A stretch of DNA of 64,000 bases from Parapedobacter sp. SGR-10 (GCF_011030405.1 NZ_JAAJTJ010000002.1:186001-250000); one strand, 5' to 3'. Shown: positions 36,803-46,215, counted from the stretch's first letter. Notes: a model not told the origin generated them from the sequence alone. Made by a program: numbers and translations.

Positions 36803-37425
36803 AACTGCCCGATAAAATGTCCGATGATCCAATGGTGCAACACGATAGTGATCAGTAACCCGGATAAAGCACCGAAGAGATGGGCATCGTGGTTGATGCG
36901 ATCCTGCGAATTCTTGGAGGCCCATATACAATAGCCGATGTAGAGTACAGCAAACAGATAAGCCGGCATAGGGATCGCAAAGAATATCCGTAGTTCGGCC
37001 TTGGGGTAAAAGAGTATAAAGCTAAACAGGACTGCCGAAATGGCGCCGGAGGCCCCAAGGCTGTAGTAGCCTGGATTGTTTTTTTGTTGTATGATGGTAG
37101 GAATATCACTCAACACCAGACTGACGATATATAGCATTGCAAAATACAGATGCCCCAAAGGTCCATTGGCTTGCACAAATATGCTCTCCAATGAGAAGCC
37201 AAAGTAAAAGAACGTGACCATATTGAAGATCAGGTGCATCCAATCAGCATGGATGATTCCACTCGTAAAAACAGTGTACCATTTCGATTTATTCCGATGG
37301 ATACTATAAGGGTGGAGCATCATGTTGCCATAGATCTGCGGATTTGAAAAAGCATAGACACTCGTCACGATGGTGAGGACAAAAATGATACTTGCAACAG
37401 GAGTAGCGTAGAGATATTGTAACAT
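36799..37425 (-). CDS. Rhomboid-family intramembrane serine protease
   Basis: A 208-residue, six-helix membrane protein. The catalytic pair is visible as Ser126 in GASGAIS and His182 in NHDAHLFGALSG, and the second helix carries HADWMHLIFNM with the oxyanion-supporting His and Asn residues. It cleaves membrane proteins within or near their transmembrane helices; substrates cannot be inferred. It shares a convergent stop-codon overlap with comM and follows the LUD gene after only 4 bases, so it is probably expressed with it. Confidence 0.93.
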   Translation of the reverse strand: MLQYLYATPVASIIFVLTIVTSVYAFSNPQIYGNMMLHPYSIHRNKSKWYTVFTSGIIHADWMHLIFNMVTFFYFGFSLESIFVQANGPLGHLYFAMLYIVSLVLSDIPTIIQQKNNPGYYSLGASGAISAVLFSFILFYPKAELRIFFAIPMPAYLFAVLYIGYCIWASKNSQDRINHDAHLFGALSGLLITIVLHHWIIGHFIGQF

Positions 37426-37429
37426 AAAA

Positions 37430-38077
37430 TCAGAATCTATCTTCGATTAAAAATACATACAGGTTTTTGGGGCCATGTGCACCCAACACGAGTTTCTTTT
37501 CTATATCGGCGGTTCGGCTGGGGCCCGTCACGACACTGAGCATAGACGGGAGCTGTTCGCCATATCTTTGTTTGACCAACGTCAATGCATGTTTGATGTC
37601 CATGACGATTTGGGAAGCTTTGGCAAACACGATATGGATAGGAGCAAAAATGCTGAGGCTTCTTCCGCTCCTGTTTGCATTGGACACCAAGATACTACCA
37701 TTGCGGGCGATCAAAGCCTCACAACCGGTGATTCCTGCTTCTACATCCTGAAGATTGTCCTCGCCTTTTAAGAAAGGAAAGCCGTAATGTCCCAACATTT
37801 TTTGTATGGCAGGTTCCCATACAACGATCTTGCTGATGTGGAACTGCTCGACCAAGGCAATAAGATTCTCTACAACAGAAATTTCACCGTCACAATAGAT
37901 AAAATTACCGGAAACAGCATTTAGTTCCCTGGCAAAAGTCACGTCCAATGGCTCGGTTTCATCTTTATACAGCGGCATCTCTTCCAGATTGGGGTGTGGA
38001 TTCTCGCGCTTCTGAAGCAGGGCTTGCCGTACTTTCTTTAGCATGCGTTCCTTGGCCGTTGTATTTCTGATGTTCAT
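37430..38077 (-). CDS. LUD-domain (LutC/YkgG-like) protein
   Basis: A 215-residue cytosolic protein of the LUD family. Diagnostic runs are GITGCEALIARNGSILVSN near residue 116 and VVTGPSRTADIEKKLVLGAHGPKNLYVFLIE at the end. LutC works with LutA and LutB in lactate oxidation, but in Bacteroidota a lone LUD gene without lutAB is frequent and its role there is unclear. No lutA or lutB is present in this window. It is transcribed toward the rhomboid gene with a 4-base gap. Confidence 0.85.
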   Translation of the reverse strand: MNIRNTTAKERMLKKVRQALLQKRENPHPNLEEMPLYKDETEPLDVTFARELNAVSGNFIYCDGEISVVENLIALVEQFHISKIVVWEPAIQKMLGHYGFPFLKGEDNLQDVEAGITGCEALIARNGSILVSNANRSGRSLSIFAPIHIVFAKASQIVMDIKHALTLVKQRYGEQLPSMLSVVTGPSRTADIEKKLVLGAHGPKNLYVFLIEDRF

Positions 38078-38090
38078 AGAAAAGATAAAA

Positions 38091-38152
38091 GGGGTGTCTA
38101 AAAAGGCGTTATGTTTCGGCTTCGCTTAACATGACACCTTTTTAGATACTCC
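38091..38152 (-). terminator. Long hairpin terminator after ftsH
   Basis: A 16-bp outer stem (38091-38106 with 38137-38152, two G-U pairs) continues after one C-A mismatch into an 8-bp inner stem (38108-38115 with 38128-38135). The A-run/T-run at the middle of the stem and its place 8 bases after the ftsH stop make it the likely ftsH terminator. Confidence 0.75.
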
Positions 38153-38160
38153 CATTACTA

Positions 38161-40254
38161 TTATTGTTGAGAACTATTCGCTTCTTCAGGAGAAGGTTCT
38201 GAAGGAGGTACACTAGCGTTGCTACTCTCCTCTGGAATATTCGGTAGTGGATATTCGGTAGGAGGAACGCCACCTCCGTCTACCCCGCCATTTACAAATT
38301 CGTCGTACGTCGTACGGTGCGTAAAAGGTCTCTTGCCAAGGATTTCCTCCAAGTCGGCCTGGAATAGAATTTCCTTTTCCAGAAGTTTCTCGGCAATCTT
38401 GATCAATCCCTCTCTTTTTTCCAATAACAGCTCTTTTGTACGCTCATACACAGAGGTAATAAGCTGACGTACCTCTTCGTCGATCAGTTCTGCCGTTTGA
38501 TCCGAATAAGGTTTGTGGAATTGGGATTCTCCTGAACTATCCTTGAAAGACACATTGCCCACTTTGTCGTTCATACCATACACAGCTACCATGGCATAAG
38601 CCAGTTTAGTGATACGCTCCAGGTCATTTTGTGCTCCTGTAGAGATCCGTCCGAAGGTAATATCCTCGGCGACACGGCCACCCATAGTCATACACATGCT
38701 GTCCATCAATTGTTCGGTCGTGTACAGAAACTGTTCCTTGGGGAGGTACTGTGCATAGCCCAGTGCGGCTACCCCACGTGGGACAATAGATACCTTGACT
38801 AATGGATCGGCATGTTCGAGGAACCAACCTGCGATAGCATGTCCTGCTTCGTGGTAAGCCACAATCTTTTTCTCTTCAGGAGAGATGATTTTATTTTTCT
38901 TTTCCAATCCACCGATCACCCGGTCTATCGCGTCTTGGAAATCCTGCATGTCTATAGCTTTCTTGTTTTTTCTTGCGGCGATGAGTGCAGCTTCATTACA
39001 GACGTTGGCAATTTCTGCGCCGGCAAAACCAGGGGTCTGTGCCGAAAGTTTTTTGGCATCGACTTCCTCTGCAAGCCTTAAGGGTTTCAAATGTACATTG
39101 AATATCTGTTCACGGCCGATCAGGTCAGGTTTGTCAATGGAAATCTGACGGTCAAAGCGACCTGGACGCAATAAGGCCGAATCCAATACATCCAAACGGT
39201 TGGTCGCAGCCAACAGGATAACACCTAAGTTGGTGCCAAAGCCGTCCATTTCAACCAAAAGCTGGTTTAACGTATTCTCTCGCTCATCATTACCACCCAT
39301 GATGGAGTTTTTGCCCCGAGCACGGCCTATGGCATCGATCTCGTCAATGAATATGATACAAGGTGCCTTTTCTTTGGCCTGCTTGAACAAGTCCCGCACA
39401 CGTGATGCCCCTACACCGACGAACATTTCGACAAAATCGGAACCGGACAAAGAGAAAAACGGTACTTGGGCTTCACCGGCAACAGCCTTGGCCAGCAAGG
39501 TCTTTCCGGTGCCCGGAGGGCCGACAAGCAGTGCCCCTTTCGGGATTTTACCGCCCAGTTCGGTATATTTTTTGGGATTCTTAAGAAAATCCACGATTTC
39601 CATGACCTCGGTTTTGGCCTCTTCCAACCCTGCTACATCGTTGAATGTAATGTTGATCTGAGATTCTTTGTCAAATAGCTGTGCTTTTGATTTGCCGATG
39701 TTGAAGATGGCACCACCACCTCCTCCGGCACCACCGCTCATACGTCGCATCAGAAACATCCACAGGGCGACGATAATGATCAACGGCAGGATAAAGGAGA
39801 TAAAGAAACCTCCCCATGCATTGGTACGTTCTTCCCATTTGGCCGATATCGGTGCGATATCCTCAGGCATATCCTTTTGGGATTCCCGAAGTTTTTCGTT
39901 CAGGATCTCCGCAGAGCCTTCAGAAAACATGTACTGTGGTCTCGCAGTGGAGGAAAAACTCAATGCGTTGTCCACAGGAGCGACATCTTTATATTTCGGG
40001 TCGTCCTGTAGCCTGTCTTTTTTGATGTATACCTCCACTTCGACAATATTGCCCTTGTTGTAGGCGATCAGTTTCTCTACATCTCCTGTACGAAGCATGT
40101 TTTTCTCAAAGTTTTCGTACGTGATCTCCTGCGCCCCCGTGCCACTATACATATAATTGAGCGCGATAAAACCTATGATCATGGCGATATATATCCACAT
40201 CATATTGAATTTTGGAGGTATCGGCGTTACTTTTTTACTTGGAATCTTCTTCAT
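38161..40254 (-). CDS. ftsH: ATP-dependent zinc metalloprotease FtsH
   Basis: A 697-residue inner-membrane quality-control protease. Order: membrane helix (about 15-35), periplasmic FtsH-ext domain, second membrane helix (about 150-168), AAA+ domain with Walker A GPPGTGKT, Walker B FIDEID and second-region-of-homology [20 protein letters not shown], then the protease domain with HEAGH (His468) as zinc ligands. The periplasmic part is longer than in E. coli, as usual in Bacteroidota, and the last 50 residues are Pro/Ser/Glu-rich and likely flexible. It follows rsfS by 38 bases on the same strand, an arrangement common in this phylum. Confidence 0.98.
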   Translation of the reverse strand: MKKIPSKKVTPIPPKFNMMWIYIAMIIGFIALNYMYSGTGAQEITYENFEKNMLRTGDVEKLIAYNKGNIVEVEVYIKKDRLQDDPKYKDVAPVDNALSFSSTARPQYMFSEGSAEILNEKLRESQKDMPEDIAPISAKWEERTNAWGGFFISFILPLIIIVALWMFLMRRMSGGAGGGGGAIFNIGKSKAQLFDKESQINITFNDVAGLEEAKTEVMEIVDFLKNPKKYTELGGKIPKGALLVGPPGTGKTLLAKAVAGEAQVPFFSLSGSDFVEMFVGVGASRVRDLFKQAKEKAPCIIFIDEIDAIGRARGKNSIMGGNDERENTLNQLLVEMDGFGTNLGVILLAATNRLDVLDSALLRPGRFDRQISIDKPDLIGREQIFNVHLKPLRLAEEVDAKKLSAQTPGFAGAEIANVCNEAALIAARKNKKAIDMQDFQDAIDRVIGGLEKKNKIISPEEKKIVAYHEAGHAIAGWFLEHADPLVKVSIVPRGVAALGYAQYLPKEQFLYTTEQLMDSMCMTMGGRVAEDITFGRISTGAQNDLERITKLAYAMVAVYGMNDKVGNVSFKDSSGESQFHKPYSDQTAELIDEEVRQLITSVYERTKELLLEKREGLIKIAEKLLEKEILFQADLEEILGKRPFTHRTTYDEFVNGGVDGGGVPPTEYPLPNIPEESSNASVPPSEPSPEEANSSQQ

Positions 40255-40292
40255 TCTTATTTATACTCTCTAATCTTAATATACGCTATAAG

Positions 40293-40667
40293 TTATGCAC
40301 TTTGGTAGGATTGTATCTTGGCATCTCCCCAAAGGTCTTCTATCCTGTAGTGTTGGCGTGTTTCGGTCTTGAAGATGTGGACGACTACGTCTACAAAATC
40401 CAATAATATCCATTCTCCATTGCCCTGTCCCTCTTTATGCCAAGGATCCTGCTTGAATACCTTGTACACCTCGTCTTCTACACTTTTGGCGATCGCGTTG
40501 ACTTGGATGTTGGAGTCTGCATGGCATATCACAAAATAATCAGAAATAGTCGCATTTATTTCCCTCATATCCAGTTTTACGATTTCATGACCTTTCTTCT
40601 CCTGCATGCCATGTACTACCACTTCGGCCAATTTATTCGACAATTCTGTTTTTTCCTTTTTACTCAT
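40293..40667 (-). CDS. rsfS: Ribosomal silencing factor RsfS
   Basis: A 124-residue protein of the RsfS/Iojap family that binds ribosomal protein L14 and keeps the large subunit from joining under nutrient limitation. Family motifs are KLDMREINATISDYFVICHADSNIQVNAIA, then EGQGNGEWILLDFVDVVVHIF, with normal length. Upstream of ftsH on the same strand and divergent from birA with only 47 bases in between. Confidence 0.95.
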   Translation of the reverse strand: MSKKEKTELSNKLAEVVVHGMQEKKGHEIVKLDMREINATISDYFVICHADSNIQVNAIAKSVEDEVYKVFKQDPWHKEGQGNGEWILLDFVDVVVHIFKTETRQHYRIEDLWGDAKIQSYQSA

Positions 40668-40714
40668 TAATAAATATTATAGTTTTACTTTGAAAACGTT
40701 AAAACAGTATTCTT

Positions 40715-41491
40715 TTGCAAAATAATACAATTTTTGGATATTATCAGCCTTATCATTTAATTGTTTTGAATAAAGTGGCCTCCACAAACGATTACTTAAA
40801 ACAATTACTGTCAAATTTCAAGCCACTCCCTTCGTGGACTGCCATTATGGCAAAAATGCAGACAGAGGGCCGTGGACAGAGGGGAACCTCCTGGGTTACA
40901 AAGCCAGGCCAGAACCTAACGGCCAGTATCTATGTAAAACTTGAAAATATAGATGTTTCCCGGCAATTTTTATTGACCGCCATGGCCAGTTTGGCCGTAT
41001 GCGATACGGTAAGGAGCTATATTCCTGATAAAAAAGTATGTATCAAATGGCCCAACGATATCTATATAGATAGTCAGAAAGTCTGTGGTATCTTGATTGA
41101 AAACAAGATCAGTGGGAATAAACTGATAGCGTCGATTATGGGCATAGGACTGAACGTCGCACAGACCGATTTCCACGAAGAGCTATGCCAAAAGGCGACT
41201 TCCTTGAAGCTGGCTGGCGCAACGGACGATCTGTCTCTGGTAGAGGTGCTGCACCGCATTCGGGCAAGACTGAAGATGTATGAATGGTTCCTGGTTGGAG
41301 AACAGCAGGAGGAATTATTGAGGGAATACAATGATCGGCTTTTCCAAAGGGATGAAATTTGCACTTATCAATTGAAGGGTGATATTGTACAAGGATGGAT
41401 CAGAGGAGTAGAGGAAGATGGTCTCTTACAGATTTTTGTGGACGGAGAAATGATAAAATGTGATTTGAAGGAGATAGCTTATAGGCTTTGA
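40715..41491 (+). CDS. birA: Biotin--[acetyl-CoA-carboxylase] ligase
   Basis: A 258-residue class I biotin protein ligase that makes biotinyl-AMP and attaches biotin to carrier proteins. The ATP/biotin site is GRGQRGTSW and KWPNDIYIDSQKVCGILIE. The N-terminal DNA-binding domain of E. coli BirA is absent, so it is not a repressor. The best start is TTG at 40715 (MQNNTIFGYYQPY); no ATG occurs before residue 45, which lies inside the fold. The 235 bases that follow carry a leader-like hairpin for the next gene. Confidence 0.92.
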   Translation: MQNNTIFGYYQPYHLIVLNKVASTNDYLKQLLSNFKPLPSWTAIMAKMQTEGRGQRGTSWVTKPGQNLTASIYVKLENIDVSRQFLLTAMASLAVCDTVRSYIPDKKVCIKWPNDIYIDSQKVCGILIENKISGNKLIASIMGIGLNVAQTDFHEELCQKATSLKLAGATDDLSLVEVLHRIRARLKMYEWFLVGEQQEELLREYNDRLFQRDEICTYQLKGDIVQGWIRGVEEDGLLQIFVDGEMIKCDLKEIAYRL

Positions 41492-41680
41492 AAACTTCCG
41501 AAGCTTCCAAAAATTTGAGGGCTTAAATTAAGCTTAAAACACGACTTAGAAGATATGGTTTGTCAGCTATAACAAAAAAATTACTTGTTAAAATAGTTTC
41601 AATTCCTGTACCTTAGCATTAAACTTTTTGGCCTTCACGGGGTCATAGCAATAAGTTTGAATGATAGATAGTATGAAACC

Positions 41681-41695
41681 CTGCCGTTAGGGCAG
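41681..41695 (+). promoter_or_regulatory. Small hairpin in the leader of the DsbD-alpha gene
   Basis: CTGCC-GTTAG-GGCAG forms a 5-bp stem 31 bases before the ATG and is followed by AGCTT. It resembles the hairpin ahead of rfbC (4063-4077) in shape and in the following AGCT. No recognised riboswitch class. Confidence 0.35.
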
Positions 41696-41726
41696 AGCTT
41701 TATCACCATTAAGAAAAATTAAACAG

Positions 41727-42179
41727 ATGAGAAAAATTGGCTTAACAATTGTAGCTGTGCTGATGGTAATTACCGGGGCTTTTGCCCAGATCCATAATCC
41801 TGTGAAATGGAGTGTGGCACAGAAAAAACTAAATAGCAAAGAAGGTGTTGTTTTTATCAAGGCGACTATTCAGAACGGTTGGAACATCTATTCGCAAAAT
41901 GTACCTGATGGTGGACCACTCCCTACCGTGTTTACATTCAAACCTTCAAAGGAGTATAGTCTGAATGGAAAGACAGCAGAGCCTAAGCCGAAGACCAAAT
42001 ACGAAGAGGTATTTAAAATGAACGTACCTTATTTTACACAGGAAGTAGTGTTTCAACAAAAGGTAAAGTTGAACAGCGCCAAACCGACAACAGTCTCGGG
42101 TACGGTGGAGTGGCAGGCCTGTGACAAAAACCAGTGTCTACCTCCTGATGAGTATAATTTTACGGTGACGATTAAATAG
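41727..42179 (+). CDS. Periplasmic DsbD alpha-like domain protein
   Basis: A 150-residue exported protein (signal peptide cut after AFA, residue 20) with an immunoglobulin-like fold matching the N-terminal thiol-exchange domain of DsbD. The redox pair is Cys132 and Cys137 in WQACDKNQCLPP, the same spacing and context as in DsbD-alpha. It would carry electrons from the membrane part of DsbD to periplasmic thiol proteins. The matching membrane-plus-thioredoxin protein is the next gene, so a normally single protein is here two. A terminator hairpin between them suggests separate transcription or partial read-through. Confidence 0.88.
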   Translation: MRKIGLTIVAVLMVITGAFAQIHNPVKWSVAQKKLNSKEGVVFIKATIQNGWNIYSQNVPDGGPLPTVFTFKPSKEYSLNGKTAEPKPKTKYEEVFKMNVPYFTQEVVFQQKVKLNSAKPTTVSGTVEWQACDKNQCLPPDEYNFTVTIK

Positions 42180-42206
42180 TAGCGGCAAAAGATTTTTTAG
42201 CTGAAA

Positions 42207-42236
42207 CAGGTGGCGTTTTTCGTCACCTGCTTTTGT
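42207..42236 (+). terminator. Terminator after the DsbD-alpha gene
   Basis: CAGGTGGC and GTCACCTG (one G-U pair) make an 8-bp stem with a 7-base loop, followed by CTTTTGTTT. Classical intrinsic terminator for the plus strand, 28 bases after the stop codon. Confidence 0.75.
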
Positions 42237-42246
42237 TTATCCAACA

Positions 42247-42274
42247 GTAGAGGCATAGGATCTTATGTCTCTAC
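42247..42274. repeat. 28-base imperfect palindrome, REP-like
   Basis: Outer arms GTAGAG and CTCTAC flank inner arms CATA/TATG around a central GGATCT. Length and ends agree with the core of the palindrome at 29583-29610, with about 20 of 28 positions identical. Confidence 0.55.
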
Positions 42275-42354
42275 GAACATCTACGGTATCTTTACATTCA
42301 AACAACGCCCTTCTCCCTATTTTTTCTTATTTTTACGATCCTTATCTGTAACGT

Positions 42355-44064
42355 ATGAAGAATAAAATAAGGGTTTTGTTGGCCTTGCTATATGTGTCTT
42401 TCATGGCCGTTTCAGCAGCCTACGGCCAATCGGATACACTTCTCTCCGTCGAGGGACTGGAGTTTTCGGACGGTGCTGATACTTCCCAATTGATGGAGGT
42501 TCCGGATGATCTGGAGTTTTCGGATGGGCAGGCTGATGAGAGTTTATCCGGTGATACGGCTACGGTCTCTTCTGCTGCTGTAGATGCATCTCAGGGTAGT
42601 GGTGATAAACAGTCTATGTGGGGAATATTTATCGCCGGGTTGATAGGAGGTTTTGCGGCCTTTTTGATGCCTTGTATATTCCCGATGGTACCGTTGACGG
42701 TGAGTTTTTTTACCAAGAAAGCAGGCTCCAGAAGCAAAGGCGTGTCACAGGCTCTCCTGTACGGCCTTTTTATTATTGTGATCTATGTGGCATTGGGCAT
42801 GTTGATTACGATAGCTTTTGGGGCAGAGGCTTTGAATGCCTTATCGACCAACGGTATATTCAACTTCTTTTTCTTCTTGCTCTTGGTGGTGTTTGCGGCT
42901 TCATTCTTTGGAGTTTTTGAGATCACGCTACCCAGTTCTTTTGTCAATAAGATCGATGCCGGGTCAGATAGAGGAGGATTGGTAGGCCTGTTTTTTATGT
43001 CGGCCAGTTTGGCAGTCGTCTCTTTCTCGTGTACAGGACCTATCATCGGTACGTTATTGGTAGAGGCGGCAACCAAAGGTGAACGTCTGGGACCCGCCAT
43101 AGGTATGTTTGGGTTTTCGTTGGCTCTGGCTGTGCCTTTTGTGCTGTTTGCCATGTTCCCTTCGATGCTGAAATCCTTACCAAAGTCCGGTGGATGGCTG
43201 AACAGTGTGAAAGTCGTGTTGGGATTTCTGGAGCTGGCACTTGCGTTGAAATTCCTCTCCAATGTTGATTTGGCGTACAATTGGCAGTTTTTGGACAGAG
43301 AGGTGTTTTTGGCGTTGTGGATCACGATATTCGGACTGATGGGTTTGTATTTGATCGGCAAGATCCGCTTTGCCCATGATAGTCCTTTGGACTTTTTGTC
43401 CGTTCCACGTACGGTGCTATCTATTTTGGTTTTTTCTTTTGTGGTCTATATGATACCGGGTATGTGGGGGGCGCCGCTCAAGTCCATAGCCGCTTTTCTG
43501 CCACCTATAGGTACGCAGGACTTTGATCTGGCCGCAGGGGTGCAAGGGGGGGCACAGTTCCATGGCAGTACGGATGCATCTGCTCGAAAGCATTACACGC
43601 ACTTCCATAGTCGCGCTACGATAAAAGGATTTGACCCGTATTATGATTATGAGGAGGCCTTGGCGGCTGCCAAAGCACAGGACAAGCCCTTGTTGATCGA
43701 TTTCACGGGATGGACCTGTGTCAATTGCCGCAAAATGGAGGCTGGTGTATGGTCGGATCCTATGGTGAAGAATATGATCAATACCGAATTTATTCTCGTG
43801 GAGCTGTATGTGGATGAGCATGATCTGAAACTTCCCGAAAACGAACAATATGTGTCATCACATAGCGGCAAGAAGATAAATACCGTAGGAAAAAAGAATA
43901 CAGATTTTCAGATTACCCGTTTTCAGAGCAATTCCCAACCCTTGTACGCTATTGTGGACAATAGCGGAGGCTTGCTTGTTCCGACCAGTGGAGCCAATTA
44001 CGATATTGTGCAGTACACTGCTTTTTTGCAATCCGGTATCGATGCTTATAAAGCAAATAAGTGA
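42355..44064 (+). CDS. dsbD: DsbD-type thiol:disulfide interchange membrane protein (beta and gamma domains)
   Basis: A 569-residue protein that carries reducing power from cytosolic thioredoxin across the inner membrane. After a signal peptide (about 1-24) and an acidic linker comes the CcdA-like eight-helix part (about 85-400) with the membrane Cys107 (LMPCIFPMVPL) and Cys226 (FSCTGPIIG). The C-terminal thioredoxin-fold domain has Cys455 and Cys458 in GWTCVNCRKME. The N-terminal alpha domain is missing and is coded by the preceding gene. The linker holds a twice-repeated GLEFSDG/DLEFSDG motif of unknown role. Confidence 0.93.
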   Translation: MKNKIRVLLALLYVSFMAVSAAYGQSDTLLSVEGLEFSDGADTSQLMEVPDDLEFSDGQADESLSGDTATVSSAAVDASQGSGDKQSMWGIFIAGLIGGFAAFLMPCIFPMVPLTVSFFTKKAGSRSKGVSQALLYGLFIIVIYVALGMLITIAFGAEALNALSTNGIFNFFFFLLLVVFAASFFGVFEITLPSSFVNKIDAGSDRGGLVGLFFMSASLAVVSFSCTGPIIGTLLVEAATKGERLGPAIGMFGFSLALAVPFVLFAMFPSMLKSLPKSGGWLNSVKVVLGFLELALALKFLSNVDLAYNWQFLDREVFLALWITIFGLMGLYLIGKIRFAHDSPLDFLSVPRTVLSILVFSFVVYMIPGMWGAPLKSIAAFLPPIGTQDFDLAAGVQGGAQFHGSTDASARKHYTHFHSRATIKGFDPYYDYEEALAAAKAQDKPLLIDFTGWTCVNCRKMEAGVWSDPMVKNMINTEFILVELYVDEHDLKLPENEQYVSSHSGKKINTVGKKNTDFQITRFQSNSQPLYAIVDNSGGLLVPTSGANYDIVQYTAFLQSGIDAYKANK

Positions 44065-44119
44065 TTTGTTTAATAGAAATTTAATAAAAAATACAATACA
44101 TTTTTGATATTTTTGTAAA

Positions 44120-45094
44120 ATGAGTAAAATAAAAAATATTGCAGTATTGACATCGGGAGGAGATTCTCCCGGTATGAATGCTGGAATTAGAGCCGTCGTT
44201 CGTACAGGTATTTATCATGGGTTGAATGTTTTTGGTGTGAGGCGAGGATATAATGGGTTGGTCAATGGAGAAATCGTCTCGATGGATGCCAAATCGGTTG
44301 CCAATATTATTCAACGGGGTGGGACCATTTTAAAAACTGCCCGTAGTGAAGAGTTCATGACCAAGGAAGGTCGGCAGCAGGCATTCGATAACATCCAAAA
44401 ATTAGGAATTGACGCACTGGTCGTTATAGGAGGTGACGGAACTTTTACCGGGGCATCCAAATTCATCGAAGAGTTTGATGTTCCCATCATAGGTATGCCC
44501 GGAACTATCGACAACGACCTGGCCGGTACGGATTTTACGATAGGATACGATACAGCCATCAATACAGTGGTGGATGCGGTGGACAAAATAAGAGATACCG
44601 CAGAATCCCACGATAGATTGTTTGTCATTGAGGTTATGGGGAGGGATTCGGGATTGATCGCTCTTCGTTCGGGCATCAGTACCGGTGCCGAAGCCGTGTT
44701 GATACCCGAAATAGAAGTAGACTATACAGCTATCCTGGATCGCCTCGATAAAACACGTAAAAACAAGGCTTCCCGCATTATCATTGTTGCCGAAGGTGAC
44801 GATGAAGGGGGGCTTGTCGTCGCAGACAAGATCAAGGAACGCTATCCGAACTATGATGTACGGGTATCTATATTGGGGCATATACAGCGTGGAGGTAAGC
44901 CTACGTGTATGGATAGAGTGCTGGCGAGTAGATTGGGGGTTGCTGCAGTGGAGGGACTGCTGGAGGGACGCCGGGGTGAAATGGCCGGCTTGATCTGTGG
45001 ACAGGTTCAGTTTACACCATTCAGCAAAGCCATCAAGCATATACATGAGATCAATACCAACTTGACGAGGATCGTCGAGATACTTTCTTTATAG
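44120..45094 (+). CDS. pfkA: ATP-dependent 6-phosphofructokinase
   Basis: Phosphorylates fructose 6-phosphate in glycolysis. The 324-residue length fits bacterial PfkA. Motifs: TSGGDSPGMNAGIR (N-terminal ATP/F6P loop), GGDGTFTGA and PGTIDNDLAGTDFTIGYDTA with the catalytic Asp. Gly in GGDGT and in PGTIDND (not Asp or Lys) points to ATP rather than pyrophosphate as donor. A TATTTTTG box (44108-44115) ends only 4 bases before the ATG, so a nearly leaderless transcript is possible. Followed at once by a strong terminator. Confidence 0.97.
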   Translation: MSKIKNIAVLTSGGDSPGMNAGIRAVVRTGIYHGLNVFGVRRGYNGLVNGEIVSMDAKSVANIIQRGGTILKTARSEEFMTKEGRQQAFDNIQKLGIDALVVIGGDGTFTGASKFIEEFDVPIIGMPGTIDNDLAGTDFTIGYDTAINTVVDAVDKIRDTAESHDRLFVIEVMGRDSGLIALRSGISTGAEAVLIPEIEVDYTAILDRLDKTRKNKASRIIIVAEGDDEGGLVVADKIKERYPNYDVRVSILGHIQRGGKPTCMDRVLASRLGVAAVEGLLEGRRGEMAGLICGQVQFTPFSKAIKHIHEINTNLTRIVEILSL

Positions 45095-45095
45095 C

Positions 45096-45129
45096 ATAAA
45101 AAACGCGGTAGGAATACCGCGTTTTTTAT
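45096..45129 (+). terminator. Terminator after pfkA
   Basis: Perfect 15-bp stem (45096-45110 with 45115-45129) and GGAA loop, with six A before and six T after the GC-rich core. It starts 2 bases after the pfkA stop. Confidence 0.92.
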
Positions 45130-45262
45130 TGTTGTTCCTTTTAAAATTTTCCTTTCTTTCAATTCCCGGCTTTTTATTTATTTTAGGCCAATAAACAAAT
45201 AATGGATTTGGTGTGCACCAAATATTTTCTTATGCGCGGAGCGTTTAAAATCCACGATTACT

Positions 45263-46215
45263 ATGAAACCCAAATTTTTCAACATTTCAGTACTTGTTGT
45301 GTTGCTTACCGCAATATCCCATGATATAGCCAAGCCTATACCTCCGGAAGAGCGAAAATTACTGACTATCGAAGAACTGGATAAATCACGGGAATTTGAT
45401 GTCACGTTGCAAATAAAACCAAGTGAAACCAATCCGGCCATTACCTATTGGGATTCTGCCCACGTGGTTTTTTATAACCCGCAAATAGTGAACAATAAAA
45501 TTATGTTGTGGCTAGGGGGCACGGGGGCATACCCAAGAGAGTGGGTACGCCTTTTTTTCAGGTTGCTTTAGAACACAAGTATAGAGTTATTCAGCTATCA
45601 TTCATTTCGAGGCCGGCGGGAACAGCGGTCTGTGCGGCTCCGACCCTTTATCCGACCTGTTATGAAGATTTTAGACAAGCCAGAGCTTATGGAAATATAA
45701 GTTTACCAACTATTCCCGATCAGCCTCACGATGCCATTATACCCAGATTTGTTAAACTATTGCAATACCTCAACACTACTGACCCGCAAGGGGGATGGGG
45801 TAATTATCTGGACGGGGACAAGCCGCGATGGGATAAAATCTGTATAGCCGGACAGTCAATGGGAGGGGGAATGGGCTTATATATTGCAAAAAAAGAGAAG
45901 GTAGACCGGGTAATTGCTTTTTCGGGGGGATGGGATGTGAAAAGCGCAAAGCCCAGGGTAATTGCCGATTGGTATTCAAGCCCTGGCGTAACTCCCGGAA
46001 ACAGATTGTATGGTGTTTATCATGCACAAGAGGCTTTGGCCGGAATATTGACGCAACTATATCCCGCGTGTGACATCCCCGAAAGCCAAATTTACCGTTT
46101 GAGCGAACCGTTGAGAAATCCTAAGGCAAAAGGAAAAAATCCGTATCACGGGGAGGGTATATCAAATCCGGTGTATAAACCAATTTGGGAAACTATGTTA
46201 GGATCGGGTATATAG
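45263..46215 (+). pseudogene. Exported alpha/beta hydrolase gene broken by a frameshift
   Basis: Two frames make up one protein. The first (45263-45571) gives a signal peptide and the start of a hydrolase up to LWLGGTGAYPRE, then runs to a stop. The second continues the sense: PKRVGTPFFQVALEHKYRVIQLSF and further to 46215, with nucleophile motif GQSMGGGMG and FSGGWDVK. The two join in frame if AG is removed from the AAGAGAGTG run near 45535-45541, so a 2-base insertion is the simplest cause. The restored product would have about 317 residues and no known substrate. It is either a real pseudogene, a phase-variable gene or a sequencing error. The hydrolase nature is clear from the Ser motif; the family is not. 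Confidence 0.75.

Noticed and set aside
44402..45046. 214-codon minus-strand frame within pfkA
   Set aside because: pfkA is unambiguous and the antisense product is of low sense.
45508..46215. Independent hydrolase gene starting at ATG 45508
   Set aside because: The first residues make no sense and the upstream frame supplies the missing signal peptide and N-terminal strand, so it is the second part of one broken gene.
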